Assembly: GCF_020329435.1 (NCBI RefSeq)
Contig: NZ_JAGKJK010000006.1
Span: forward strand, 62,001 to 126,000
Reading direction: 5' to 3'
Source: Bradyrhizobium hereditatis
Lineage (GTDB): Bacteria > Pseudomonadota > Alphaproteobacteria > Rhizobiales > Xanthobacteraceae
Length of the DNA stretch: 64,000 nt
Part shown: positions 42,580 to 50,378 of the stretch, piece by piece
Position numbering within the stretch: position 1 is the stretch's first letter
Layout: each line of letters begins with the position of its first letter
Made by a program: the position numbers and the translations under genes
Notes under the pieces: model-generated
What the model was told of the DNA's origin: nothing
The model's database searches: none
Seen by the model: the letters and a program-made list of their open reading frames with translations, nothing else

Positions 42580-43035
42580 TCAATCTGCCTCCGCGGCCTG
42601 CGGCGTATTCCGAAAGCTGATTGCGAGACGGTTGTAGGCGTTCATCAGGCCAATCGCGATCGTGAGATCCACGAGCTCGCGCTCCTCGAACACGGCGCGG
42701 GCCGCCTGGTAGGCTTCGTCCGGCACGTTGGTATCAGCGACGCGCGTCACCGTTTCGGCCCATGCAAGGGCGGCGCGTTCGCGTTCGTCGAAGAGGTTGC
42801 CGGCTTCCTTCCACGCCTGCACCAGCGCCAGCTTTTCGATCTTCACACCCTTCTTGAGCAGATCGCGCGTGTGCATGTCGAGGCAGTAGGCACAGTTGTT
42901 GATCTGGGAAATTCGTAAGTACACCAGCTCGACCAGGGCAGAGGAAAGGCCGCTCTGCATGACGTAGCCGTAGACGCCGCCCAGTGCTTTCACGCCTGCC
43001 GGCGCGATCTGGTTGTAGTCGAGACGCTTGCTCAT
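42580..43035 (-). CDS. Carboxymuconolactone decarboxylase/AhpD-like protein
   Basis: 151 residues from the ATG at 43035 (AAGGAGCAAACA upstream); the longer frame lacks a family match. The AhpD-type redox motif is present in INNCAYCLDMHTRDLLKKGV: a C-x2-C pair with a following His, surrounded by short helices (YLRISQ, AWKEAGNLFDERERAALAW). AhpD-like proteins reduce peroxides through this cysteine pair. It lies 58 bp after the DUF417 gene and 65 bp before the hydrolase gene on the same strand, so all belong to one leftward unit, plausibly linked to reactive chlorine or peroxide stress. Confidence 0.88.
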   Translation of the reverse strand: MSKRLDYNQIAPAGVKALGGVYGYVMQSGLSSALVELVYLRISQINNCAYCLDMHTRDLLKKGVKIEKLALVQAWKEAGNLFDERERAALAWAETVTRVADTNVPDEAYQAARAVFEERELVDLTIAIGLMNAYNRLAISFRNTPQAAEAD

Positions 43036-43093
43036 TGTTTGCTCCTTGATGACGTGCACGGGGTTTGATTCTCTGATCCGGAATAAAGCCAGC

Positions 43094-43645
43094 TCACTTG
43101 CGAACGACGGCCTTCAGCGAGTCGACGAATACCCAGAACGAAGCAGCGAACAGGCCGACATCCTTCAGGAGGAACTGACCCGGCGCGACGGTGATCGCGG
43201 GCGCTCCGAGCTCCGGCACGATGACATCAGGCGTCGAGATCATGAAGCTGACCGTGGTGACGAAGAGTCCGGCCGAGAGAAGGCCGCCGGCTGCGGAAAA
43301 GATCGGGCTCGCCAATCGGAGGGCGATCAGCAGCCCGATGCTGAGTTCGAGGAAGCCGAGGAACGTGGAGAAGCCGCGGACCGAGAACAGAGCATAGAAC
43401 CAGCTCAAGAGCGGGCTGTTCTCCACCAGCGGCACCAGCCCGTTGGCTTCATACTCCGTAAACTTCATCCCGCCGAACCAGGCGTAGATGATCGCGAGCG
43501 ACACATAGAGGCCGACCCTGCTGATCGGCTCTGCGTAGGCGAGCAGGCGCTCGGCATGAACGCGCCACCCTGCGAATGTACCCAGCGCCAGGACCGGTGC
43601 CGGGACCTGACTGGCGATACGTGAGATGGCAACTTCCGTCTTCAT
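43094..43645 (-). CDS. DUF417 (YkgB/RclC-like) membrane protein
   Basis: 183 residues from the ATG at 43645, preceded by AAGGAGACGTACC. Four membrane helices are predicted: VGLYVSLAIIYAWFGGMKF, FLGFLELSIGLLIALRLASP, AAGGLLSAGLFVTTVSFMIS and KDVGLFAASFWVFVDSL. MKFTEYEANGLVPLVENSPL-type sequence and PELGAPAITVAPGQFLLKDV are characteristic of DUF417, whose best known member RclC responds to hypochlorous acid. Function unknown; membrane quinone or redox chemistry has been suggested for relatives. A nested inverted repeat lies in its leader. Confidence 0.85.
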   Translation of the reverse strand: MKTEVAISRIASQVPAPVLALGTFAGWRVHAERLLAYAEPISRVGLYVSLAIIYAWFGGMKFTEYEANGLVPLVENSPLLSWFYALFSVRGFSTFLGFLELSIGLLIALRLASPIFSAAGGLLSAGLFVTTVSFMISTPDVIVPELGAPAITVAPGQFLLKDVGLFAASFWVFVDSLKAVVRK

Positions 43646-43663
43646 GGTACGTCTCCTTGTCCA

Positions 43664-43719
43664 CCGGACGTGTGAAGAACTGCCGTCGAGCACCAACTCG
43701 ACGGTCTCGGCACGTCCGG
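43664..43719. repeat. Nested inverted repeat in the DUF417 leader
   Basis: The inner perfect hairpin CCGTCGAG-N6-CTCGACGG (43683-43704) is enclosed by CCGGACGTG (43664-43672) and CACGTCCGG (43711-43719). It lies between the SDR stop and the DUF417 ribosome site and could form one long RNA hairpin or two protein sites. Confidence 0.7.
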
Positions 43720-43780
43720 ATGAATGCCGAGAAGTATGTCGGTAGCCTTGGTGAGCCGGGTGAAAAAGCGTTGGCGTCGC

Positions 43781-44602
43781 CTAGGCGCTCACGCTTTCAT
43801 GCCTGTGCAAGTTGTAGCGGGGCGCCGGGATGGCACTCGAGAGCTTGCTCGACATCGCGAGACGCGCCGTCTCATGACGATCCCACTCTGCCTTGTCTGC
43901 CAGCGAGGGGATGGTCACGGTCTCGCCGAGGTCGAGACCGGCAAGCGCGGCATCGACCATGTCGTCGGCTGACATCACGATCTGCGCCGGAAGCTCATGC
44001 ACCGGCTTGCCTGCCACGTCCCAGAATTCCGTTGCCGTGGCGCCGGGTAGCACCGCCTGCACGCGGATGCCCTTGTCGGCGAGTTCGTGAACAAGCGATT
44101 GGCTGAACGCGAGCACGAACGCTTTCGTGCCGCCATAGACGCCGTTCAGTACTTCCGGTGCGATCGCGACAACCGACGAAATGTTGATGATCGTGCCGTT
44201 GCCTCGGGCAACAAATCCCGGGACCGCTGCATAGGTCAGCCGCATCAGCGCGGTGACGTTCAGGCGGATCATGTCTTCCATCTTGCCGACGTCGGAAACG
44301 ACCAGCGGGTCTGCCGCGCCGATTCCAGCGTTGTTGACGAGCACGGAGATGCCGTCATGGATCCGGAGGAGGGTCTCAACGCGTTGCAGGTCTGCAGGCG
44401 CGGTGAGATCGGCTTCGAGAGTTTCCACCTTGCGGCCCGTATTGGTGGCGAGCCGGCGCGCGAGCGTTCCGAGCCGCTGCTTGTTGCGCGCAACGAGAAT
44501 GAGGTCGTAGCCGCGCTTCGCCAGTCGATCTGCGTAGATTGCGCCGATGCCTGTTGATGCGCCGGTGATAAGGGCAGTGCCTTTGGCCTGGGTCATGTCC
44601 AT
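43781..44602 (-). CDS. Short-chain dehydrogenase/reductase
   Basis: 273 residues of the classical SDR type: TGASTGIGAIYADRLAKRGY gives the TGxxxGxG cofactor site, NNAG is in VLVNNAGIG, and the catalytic Ser-Tyr-Lys triad is in INISSVVAIAPEVLNGVYGGTK (S, Y, K). An arginine after the glycine motif (LVARNKQR) favours NADPH. It is the first gene of a leftward unit divergent from a LysR gene. A 135-bp spacer with a nested inverted repeat separates it from the DUF417 gene, so internal regulation is possible. The substrate is not predictable. Confidence 0.88.
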   Translation of the reverse strand: MDMTQAKGTALITGASTGIGAIYADRLAKRGYDLILVARNKQRLGTLARRLATNTGRKVETLEADLTAPADLQRVETLLRIHDGISVLVNNAGIGAADPLVVSDVGKMEDMIRLNVTALMRLTYAAVPGFVARGNGTIINISSVVAIAPEVLNGVYGGTKAFVLAFSQSLVHELADKGIRVQAVLPGATATEFWDVAGKPVHELPAQIVMSADDMVDAALAGLDLGETVTIPSLADKAEWDRHETARLAMSSKLSSAIPAPRYNLHRHESVSA

Positions 44603-44660
44603 CTCCGCTGGTTGGCCGGGTTCGTTGTCACGCGTTGATGGATAAGCGCTTCCAAATTCG

Positions 44661-44692
44661 AAGGGTATCTGGCAAAATCGAGAGATATCCTT
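44661..44692. promoter_or_regulatory. Candidate LysR operator between divergent genes
   Basis: AAGGGTATCT (44661-44670) and AGATATCCTT (44683-44692) form a dyad with a 12-bp spacer, midway between the LysR start and the SDR start. LysR sites are usually dyads in this position, but the motif is not specific to one family. Confidence 0.5.
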
Positions 44693-44712
44693 CCAAAAAA
44701 TGGAAACGTAGG

Positions 44713-45648
44713 ATGGATCGACTTGAAAGCATGTCGGTCGTGTTGGCGGTGGCCGAAGCCGGAAGCCTGTCAGCCGCGGCGCGCCGGCAGAAATTGCCGC
44801 TGGCGACCGTGAGCCGAAAGGTGTCCGAGCTCGAGGCGCATCTGCGTACCAAGCTGTTCAACCGGTCTAACCGCGCACTCGTCCCAACTGACGCAGGACT
44901 CTCCTACATCGTCGCCGCAAAGCGAATCCTTGCCGATATTGCCGAAGCCGAGCGCGTCGCGTCCGGCGAGTACACAACGCCGCGCGGAGATCTCAGCGTT
45001 TCGACCCTTGTCGCGCTCGGCCGCCTATGTCTGCAGTCGATTCTGGCAGAGTTCCTGGTGACGTTCCCAGAGGTGAACGTTCAGCTCAACCTGCAGGATC
45101 GGACCGTAGACCTCCTGGAAGAGCACATTGACGTCGCGCTTCGGGTCGGCGACCTCGCCGACAGCAGTCTGATTGCGGTGCGTGTCGGGGAAATCCACCG
45201 CGTGGCTTGCGCCAGTCCGGCCTATCTCAAATCTCGTGGAACGCCCAAATCGCCGGATGATCTCTCGGCGCATGACTGCATCAGCTATCCGCCGATCCAG
45301 TCGCCGAGCATGTGGCGATTCACGCGAGACCAGACTGAGTATGTGGTGCCGGTTCGGTCGCGCTTTGTCGCAAGCAATCTGGAGTCGGCTTGCGATGCTG
45401 CGCGCGCAGGCCTCGGCATTACCGTGGCGTTCTCTTACCTTCTCGTTGAGCCGATAAAATCCAGACAGCTGCTTGCGGTTTTGCAGGATTTTCAGCCGCC
45501 GCCACAACCCGTCAGCCTTGTCTACTCGCCGAACCGCTTCATGCCCGCCAAATTGCGCGCATTTCTCGACTTCGCGGCGCCACGTCTCAGGGCGCGGCTC
45601 GCCGATCTGCCAAAAGGTATGGCGCGTAACCGTGTCGCTCGTGAATAA
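44713..45648 (+). CDS. LysR-family transcriptional regulator, divergent from the SDR gene
   Basis: 311 residues from the ATG at 44713 with GTAGG upstream; the longer frame adds a basic unmatched segment. The DNA-binding helix region is MDRLESMSVVLAVAEAGSLS, AAARRQKLPLATVSRKVSEL, followed by a full substrate-binding domain (GDLSVSTLVALGRLCLQSIL, GLGITVAFSYL). It belongs to the common LysR branch of oxidative-stress and aromatic-compound regulators (no CbbR-type long helix). Divergent organisation with a dyad between the genes suggests control of the SDR-DUF417-AhpD-hydrolase set. Confidence 0.9.
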   Translation: MDRLESMSVVLAVAEAGSLSAAARRQKLPLATVSRKVSELEAHLRTKLFNRSNRALVPTDAGLSYIVAAKRILADIAEAERVASGEYTTPRGDLSVSTLVALGRLCLQSILAEFLVTFPEVNVQLNLQDRTVDLLEEHIDVALRVGDLADSSLIAVRVGEIHRVACASPAYLKSRGTPKSPDDLSAHDCISYPPIQSPSMWRFTRDQTEYVVPVRSRFVASNLESACDAARAGLGITVAFSYLLVEPIKSRQLLAVLQDFQPPPQPVSLVYSPNRFMPAKLRAFLDFAAPRLRARLADLPKGMARNRVARE

Positions 45649-45796
45649 AGCTGCGCAACCTTGTAGGTTCATCGCGCGGCTTGGCGGGAAGGGCAGCTCT
45701 TCGCAAAGCGGTCGTTGGCGAAAATCCACGATCCGCTAGACTGCCGAATGAGCGGCGCGGTTGCTCGTCTGCCGCAAGAAAATTCGGGGAGAGAAC

Positions 45797-46858
45797 ATGG
45801 CAAGGAAGATCGCGATCGTCGGAGCGGGCGCTGTCGGCGGTTATGTCGGCGCCCACATGGTGCAGGCGGGGGAGGACGTCACCTTCATCGATCCCTGGCC
45901 CGAGCATGTCGAGCATATGCGAAAGCATGGCCTGCGCGTCACCCACGCGATGGACATCGCAGAATTCTCCGTTCCTGTGCGCGCGCTCCATGTCACGGAT
46001 GCGCAGCAGCTTGCCAAGGAGAAGCCGGTCGAAATCGCCTTCGTCTGCATGAAATCCTACGACACGGCCTGGGCCACGATGCTCATCCGGCAATATCTGG
46101 CGCCAGACGGCTATGTCGTGTCGCTGCAGAACTGCATGAACGAGGAGACGATCGCCGGCATTGTCGGCTGGGGCAAGACGCTGGGTTGCATCGCCAGCAG
46201 CATCACGGTGAACCTGCCGGAGCCGGGTCATATCCACCGCGGTGCCGGCAAGGGCGGGGCGGCGCACACCGTGTTTCGCGCCGGCGAGGTGCATGGCCGC
46301 ATCACGCCGCGGGCAGAGGAGGTCTGCCGACTTGTCGGCTATTCCGATAGCGCCAAGGTCACGGACAATCTCTGGGGTGAGCGCTGGTCGAAACTGGTCG
46401 CCAACGTCATGGGCAATGGTCTCTCCGCCTGCACCGGCCTGCCGGGCGGAGACGTCCTGCAAAGCGAGCCGCTACGTCGGTTCTCCACCCGGCTCGGGAG
46501 CGAGGCGATCCGCGTCGGACAGGCGCTCGGCTATGAACTGGAAGAAATCCTGCACCTGCCTCCGGAGACGATCGCGCTCGCCGGCGAAGGCGACGAAGCG
46601 GCAATGCGCGCCTGCGACGAGCAGCGTTTCAAGGACAGTAAGCGCACCTCGTCGGAGCAGCGTCCTTCCATGGGGCAGGATATGCAGAAGGGGAGGCGCA
46701 CGGAGATCGAATTCCTCAATGGTTTTGTGGTGCGAGAGGGCGAGAAGCTCGGCCTGTCATGCGCGGCCAATGCCGCGCTGACCGATATCGTCAAGCGCGT
46801 GGAGCGGGGTGAGCTAAGCCCGGATCCGCGGCACATCACGGAATTGCGGATCAACTAG
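45797..46858 (+). CDS. Ketopantoate reductase-superfamily protein
   Basis: 353 residues from the ATG at 45797 (GGGGAGAGAAC upstream). The N-terminal Rossmann motif is ARKIAIVGAGAVGGYVGAHM (GxGxxG). The catalytic-region lysine lies in FVCMKSYDT (K-S-x-D as in PanE), and the C-terminal helical domain contains RPSMGQDMQKGRRTEIEFLN, very close to the PanE P-S-M-x-x-D-x-x-x-G-R-x-T-E-x-x-x-x-N motif, so this is a better PanE match than the protein at 26748-27836. It could be the pantothenate enzyme or a paralogue reducing another 2-keto acid. It is transcribed alone in an ordinary region. Confidence 0.85.
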   Translation: MARKIAIVGAGAVGGYVGAHMVQAGEDVTFIDPWPEHVEHMRKHGLRVTHAMDIAEFSVPVRALHVTDAQQLAKEKPVEIAFVCMKSYDTAWATMLIRQYLAPDGYVVSLQNCMNEETIAGIVGWGKTLGCIASSITVNLPEPGHIHRGAGKGGAAHTVFRAGEVHGRITPRAEEVCRLVGYSDSAKVTDNLWGERWSKLVANVMGNGLSACTGLPGGDVLQSEPLRRFSTRLGSEAIRVGQALGYELEEILHLPPETIALAGEGDEAAMRACDEQRFKDSKRTSSEQRPSMGQDMQKGRRTEIEFLNGFVVREGEKLGLSCAANAALTDIVKRVERGELSPDPRHITELRIN

Positions 46859-47093
46859 GGCTGTTCGCTCTCGCGGGTAAACCAGATTACGAACAGGGGG
46901 CAGGCTACCTCCGATTCTGACCTGTAGCCAACATTCCTCAGCATAGTTACGTGCTCGCGAACCATGTGGCGTATGCTGCACATACTCTTAGTCCCAGCAA
47001 TCGCTCTACAGGTTGGGCAATCGCTCTGGCGCACCCGCAGCTCCGATCCGCTAAATCGTCGTGGTGCCCACGTCGAACCGGACGGAGAAAGAG

Positions 47094-47351
47094 ATGATCT
47101 GGAAAAGCATCGTCGTACCGCGTGCGATCGCACCCGCTGCTGCGCGCTGGTCCGCAATATCTGGTTTTGCCCGCAAGGCGGCTGAGACAGCCTCAGACTT
47201 CGCCGAAATCGCTCACAACCTGATTATGGACGTGCGCGATAGCTACCGGCCCGAGCTCCATTACATGCGTGGACCTGGCCCGAAATGGCGCGCCAAGCAT
47301 CAGCCGCGGCTAGGACTCGCTTCTGACCGCCCACATTTCCCTGTGTGCTAG
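47094..47351 (+). CDS. Small unknown protein
   Basis: 85 residues from the ATG at 47094 with GGAGAAAGAG upstream. It begins MIWKSIVVPRAIAPAAARWS with an amphipathic, alanine-rich helix, continues through FARKAAETASDFAEIAHNLI and ends with a basic tail. No membrane segment or signal peptide is convincing, and I do not recognise a family. It precedes another small gene by 12 bp on the same strand, so a two-gene unit is likely. The coding call rests on the ribosome site and the operon-like spacing. Confidence 0.45.
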   Translation: MIWKSIVVPRAIAPAAARWSAISGFARKAAETASDFAEIAHNLIMDVRDSYRPELHYMRGPGPKWRAKHQPRLGLASDRPHFPVC

Positions 47352-47363
47352 AAAGTGTGCCCC

Positions 47364-47630
47364 ATGCGAAATCTCAGCTTCGGACAGGTTGGCCTTCTTG
47401 TGGTGTTGCTAGCCCTGCTTGGCCTCACTGGCGTATGGGCTGTATCGGTGTGGAACGCCACGAGCGGCGCCGTGATGGATAAGCACGGCTGGATCGCCCT
47501 TGGACTCGGAACGTTCTTTTCACTCCTGATCGGCTTCGGGCTGATGGCTTTGATGTTCTTCAGTAGCCGTAGTGGTCACGACGACGCCGCCGACCCGTTC
47601 AGGGAAAGGCGCGAACCGCCTGCTGAATGA
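47364..47630 (+). CDS. Small two-helix membrane protein
   Basis: 88 residues from the ATG at 47364 (GAAAG upstream). Two clear membrane helices are present: VGLLVVLLALLGLTGVWAVS and IALGLGTFFSLLIGFGLMAL. A polar, acidic tail (SGHDDAADPFRERREPPAE) follows and should face the cytoplasm or periplasm. Similar two-helix proteins with a charged tail are frequent in Bradyrhizobium; the function is unknown. It resembles the small membrane protein at 13175-13423 in layout but not in sequence. Confidence 0.6.
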   Translation: MRNLSFGQVGLLVVLLALLGLTGVWAVSVWNATSGAVMDKHGWIALGLGTFFSLLIGFGLMALMFFSSRSGHDDAADPFRERREPPAE

Positions 47631-47648
47631 GTTGTCACCGGGGTCAAG

Positions 47649-47680
47649 ACAAAAACGGTCCCGGATCTGCCGGGACCGCT
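47649..47680 (-). terminator. Intrinsic terminator of the RTX-like gene
   Basis: On the minus strand GCGGTCCCGG pairs with CCGGGACCG, followed by TTTTTG. It lies about 125 bp after the RTX-like stop. On the plus strand it could also weakly end the small membrane-protein transcript. Confidence 0.75.
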
Positions 47681-47804
47681 TAAAATTGGGAGTGTTTCCC
47701 TTGCGAAGCGACATTCCCAAAATTGCCACGCTGCGTGATCGTTCCTGTTCGCTGGAAAACTCATTCCGGGCGCCGATGTACCCCCGAAGGCGATCGCGCC
47801 CAGT

Positions 47805-49232
47805 TCAAGCAAACAGAAAATCTTGTTCGGTGAGAGCGACTTGGCTATGAACGACTACATCGTTGCCTGAACTGAAGGTGATCGTGCTTTCGTGGGTTGT
47901 TGGATCAAAGGCAGAGATGCTGAGCTGACTGAAGTCTTGAATGCCCAAGGCAGTCACATCAATGAGGTCGGTGCCCCAGTTTGATCCCGCTCCACTTGGA
48001 TTGCCCTGACCAAAATCCTCGATCTTGTCGTGGCCGTTGTTGAAATCGAAAACGAACGTGTCGTTGCCACCTCGCGCGTCGCCAAGGAGGACCTGCGCAT
48101 CACCCCACATGTCATCGTTTGCAGCGCCACTGATCAGCTTGTCATTCCCACCACAAGCGTTGCCGGACATTGTCTGGGCATCACCGACGAGAGTGTTAGT
48201 ATATGTGCCGGCCGGAAGCGGAACTATGAGATTACCCCCTGTGAGTGTATCATTGCCGCCCTGAGCTTTGTCGGACATGGTCAGGGCATCGCCATAGGCT
48301 AAATTGTCGGCAGTACCACTGCTGGCGCCCCCTATAAACGTATCGTCGCCGCCAACCGCGCGATCCCCCATATTGCCTCCGGCATCACCGTAGAAAATAT
48401 TGTGGCGCTCGTCAGCGTCGGCTTGGAAAGTATCATTGCCGCCATGGGCACGATCGGACATGTTGGCGCCGACATCGCCGTAGAAAGTAACATCGCACTG
48501 AACGCCAATAACATCCGTAACGGTATCGTTGCCGCCGATCGCATGGCCGCTCATGCTGGTGCCAGCGTCGCCGTAGATCGTGTAGTTGGTCTCAGTACCG
48601 TCGATCGAAAACGTATCACTGCCGCCTGCGACGCGCCCGGACATGTTTAAGCCGGCGTCGCCGTAGAAAAAGCAATCACCCCTAACGTTGCGGGACGTGA
48701 AGATGTCGTTGCCGCCCACGGCGCAGCCGAGCATTTGTCCGCCGGCATCGCCATACATGTTCAGATTGATGATGGAAATATCGACTTGGTTCATGCTCAA
48801 CGTGTCATTGCCGCTGACCGCGTGACCGGAAATATTCCCGCCGGCATCGCCATACATATTCAGATTGACGACGCCACGGCCGATCTCAGCGCTTATTGCG
48901 TCGTTACCGCCGACCGCATGGTTGGAAATATTCCCGCCGGCATCACCAAACATATTCAGATTGACGGGGACTGAAAATAAAGCAGCGATTTGCGCCCTCA
49001 GTGCATCATCGCCTCCCGCCGCGCGATCGGAAATGTTCCTACCGGCATCGCCATATAGGTTTCCGGCCCCGCTGGTGATTAGCGTGTCGTTACCGCCATG
49101 TGCTCTATCAAGTAAGTTCAGGCCGGCGTCGCCGAAGAGGTCATTCGTCGGATCGGTACCTATCAGGGTCTGGTTTCCGCCGCGTTGTTTTCCACTTAAA
49201 GAGTTACTCGTATCGCCAAAAAGGATAGCCAT
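47805..49232 (-). CDS. RTX-like secreted protein with 13 GDAG...GGND repeats
   Basis: 475 residues. Thirteen imperfect repeats of about 25-35 residues fill positions 1-380, each with [FY]GDAG-x-N-[MI]-S-x-x-A-x-GGNDT, for example YGDAGGNMGDRAVGGDDTF and YGDVGANMSDRAHGGNDTF. The GGND core is the Ca2+-binding RTX signature, but the repeats are much longer than the usual nine residues. The C-terminal 90 residues (FVFDFNNGHDKIEDFGQG, VTALGIQDFSQLSI, VVVHSQVALTEQDFLF) match the end of type I secreted RTX proteins. There is no signal peptide, as expected for type I export. No HlyB/HlyD genes are in this window. An adhesive or Ca2+-dependent surface role is plausible. Confidence 0.85.
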   Translation of the reverse strand: MAILFGDTSNSLSGKQRGGNQTLIGTDPTNDLFGDAGLNLLDRAHGGNDTLITSGAGNLYGDAGRNISDRAAGGDDALRAQIAALFSVPVNLNMFGDAGGNISNHAVGGNDAISAEIGRGVVNLNMYGDAGGNISGHAVSGNDTLSMNQVDISIINLNMYGDAGGQMLGCAVGGNDIFTSRNVRGDCFFYGDAGLNMSGRVAGGSDTFSIDGTETNYTIYGDAGTSMSGHAIGGNDTVTDVIGVQCDVTFYGDVGANMSDRAHGGNDTFQADADERHNIFYGDAGGNMGDRAVGGDDTFIGGASSGTADNLAYGDALTMSDKAQGGNDTLTGGNLIVPLPAGTYTNTLVGDAQTMSGNACGGNDKLISGAANDDMWGDAQVLLGDARGGNDTFVFDFNNGHDKIEDFGQGNPSGAGSNWGTDLIDVTALGIQDFSQLSISAFDPTTHESTITFSSGNDVVVHSQVALTEQDFLFA

Positions 49233-49593
49233 TGACGCCTCCTATTATGCGAACTGGTTGTAGTTGTTTGTTGCGTCCTATGAGACGCGCTTGAAGCCAG
49301 GCCGAAGGCTCACCCCAATGGGTAGTGGGTGTTAAACAATCGCGGGGCCAAATACATTTAATTGCGATTTAAAGTCCAATCTATCAAAAGGTCAAATAAC
49401 ATTTAATTGTGATTTAAAGTCAAATCTATCTGCGGATGCTGGCCATCGTCGGGGCGATGGCCGTCCGCTGTCATCACTGCGAGTTCCGCCCATACGGGAT
49501 ATCCCGATGGATTCATGCTGTCTCTCGCATAACGCGCTATTGGGCGCGGTACCTGATTTTCTCGAATGCGCGGTCTGGCGCCTTGATGGCCCC
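49233..49593. other. Intergenic region with tandem repeat, 361 bp
   Basis: Contains the promoter region of the RTX-like gene and the 3' side of the convergent-facing hypothetical gene. The only notable structure is the tandem repeat at 49350-49431; short frames here have no ribosome sites. Confidence 0.4.
49350..49431. repeat. Tandem AT-rich direct repeat, two units with 44-bp period
   Basis: Unit 1 starts CAAATACATTTAATTGCG and ends CAATCTATC; unit 2 starts CAAATAACATTTAATTGTG and ends CAAATCTATC. The two copies differ at only a few bases over about 37 bp. They lie about 120 bp upstream of the RTX-like start. Confidence 0.85.
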
Positions 49594-50142
49594 TCAAGCA
49601 GAGCTGACGCGGCGCGCAAACACCTCGACCTGGAGTCGCCAGTTCGTGCCGCCATCCGCCGAATACTCGCCGAGCCAATGGAACGAATTCGCCGTGATCT
49701 CGGTGAAGCGCCAGCGAAGCATGGCGCCCGTTGGCAGTTTCCCCTCCTGAACGATGTCGGCGCCGCGTGCTCGTCCAATCTGGCGCGTGTAAACCTGCGT
49801 TGCCGGATCACTCCAGAGGATGTGCCAGGCATCGAGGCCAGGATCGTAGACTCGCAGTGTCGTTCCGTACCAGTTGCCCGCGACCGGCATCGCCGGCATC
49901 CCAGGACGGCGCTCGGCGCGGCGCGGGATCATCCAAACGTCCTGGATCGCGCGGCCCTCTAGCACCCAGCCGAAGTGAATTTCGCCCCGTCCGTTGTGCT
50001 TGGTGCCATCCTCCTCATAGCTGACGATATCGGACTCCCAGCCTCCGACAAACTGGCCGTAGAGAGTCATTTTTTCAGCTCGATCGGCGGCCGGTCCCTC
50101 GGCCTGCAGGGCATCCAAAAAGGAATTCGCGGATCCGTTCAT
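49594..50142 (-). CDS. Hypothetical protein, possible lipocalin-like/DUF1579-type fold
   Basis: 182 residues, ATG at 50142 with GGAGC upstream. Internal pattern: LYGQFVGGWESDIVSYEEDG, then FGWVLEGRAIQDVWMI, GNWYGTTLRVYDPGLDAWHI, WRFTEITANSFHWLGEYSAD. Alternating beta-strand segments with W-x-[GE]-W residues recall small beta-barrel ligand-binding domains such as DUF1579, but the match is only structural impression. No signal peptide or membrane segment. It is transcribed away from the oxidase operon, with 236 bp between the starts. Confidence 0.75.
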   Translation of the reverse strand: MNGSANSFLDALQAEGPAADRAEKMTLYGQFVGGWESDIVSYEEDGTKHNGRGEIHFGWVLEGRAIQDVWMIPRRAERRPGMPAMPVAGNWYGTTLRVYDPGLDAWHILWSDPATQVYTRQIGRARGADIVQEGKLPTGAMLRWRFTEITANSFHWLGEYSADGGTNWRLQVEVFARRVSSA

Positions 50143-50378
50143 GACTCAGCTCCTCAGGTGCATCGAATTGCTCCCAGCTTAGCTCTCTTCCTTACTGACC
50201 CTAGAGTCATGGCGGCGTGCGAACTTGGAGAAAATTGCCATCCTCCGTTCATGATGACCGTGCCTTCCGAGGGCATCTTCGAACTCTTTGGTAGACCTCA
50301 ATATGCAACCAAATCAGGCCTGAGACGTTGATTTAGCTGTGTCGCGTTCGCTCCAGCGGCTTCCAGGCAAGAGGGGCC

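Noticed and set aside
49350..49431. CRISPR-like repeat-spacer pattern
   Set aside because: Only two units with a 7-bp gap; repeats are imperfect and there are no cas genes.
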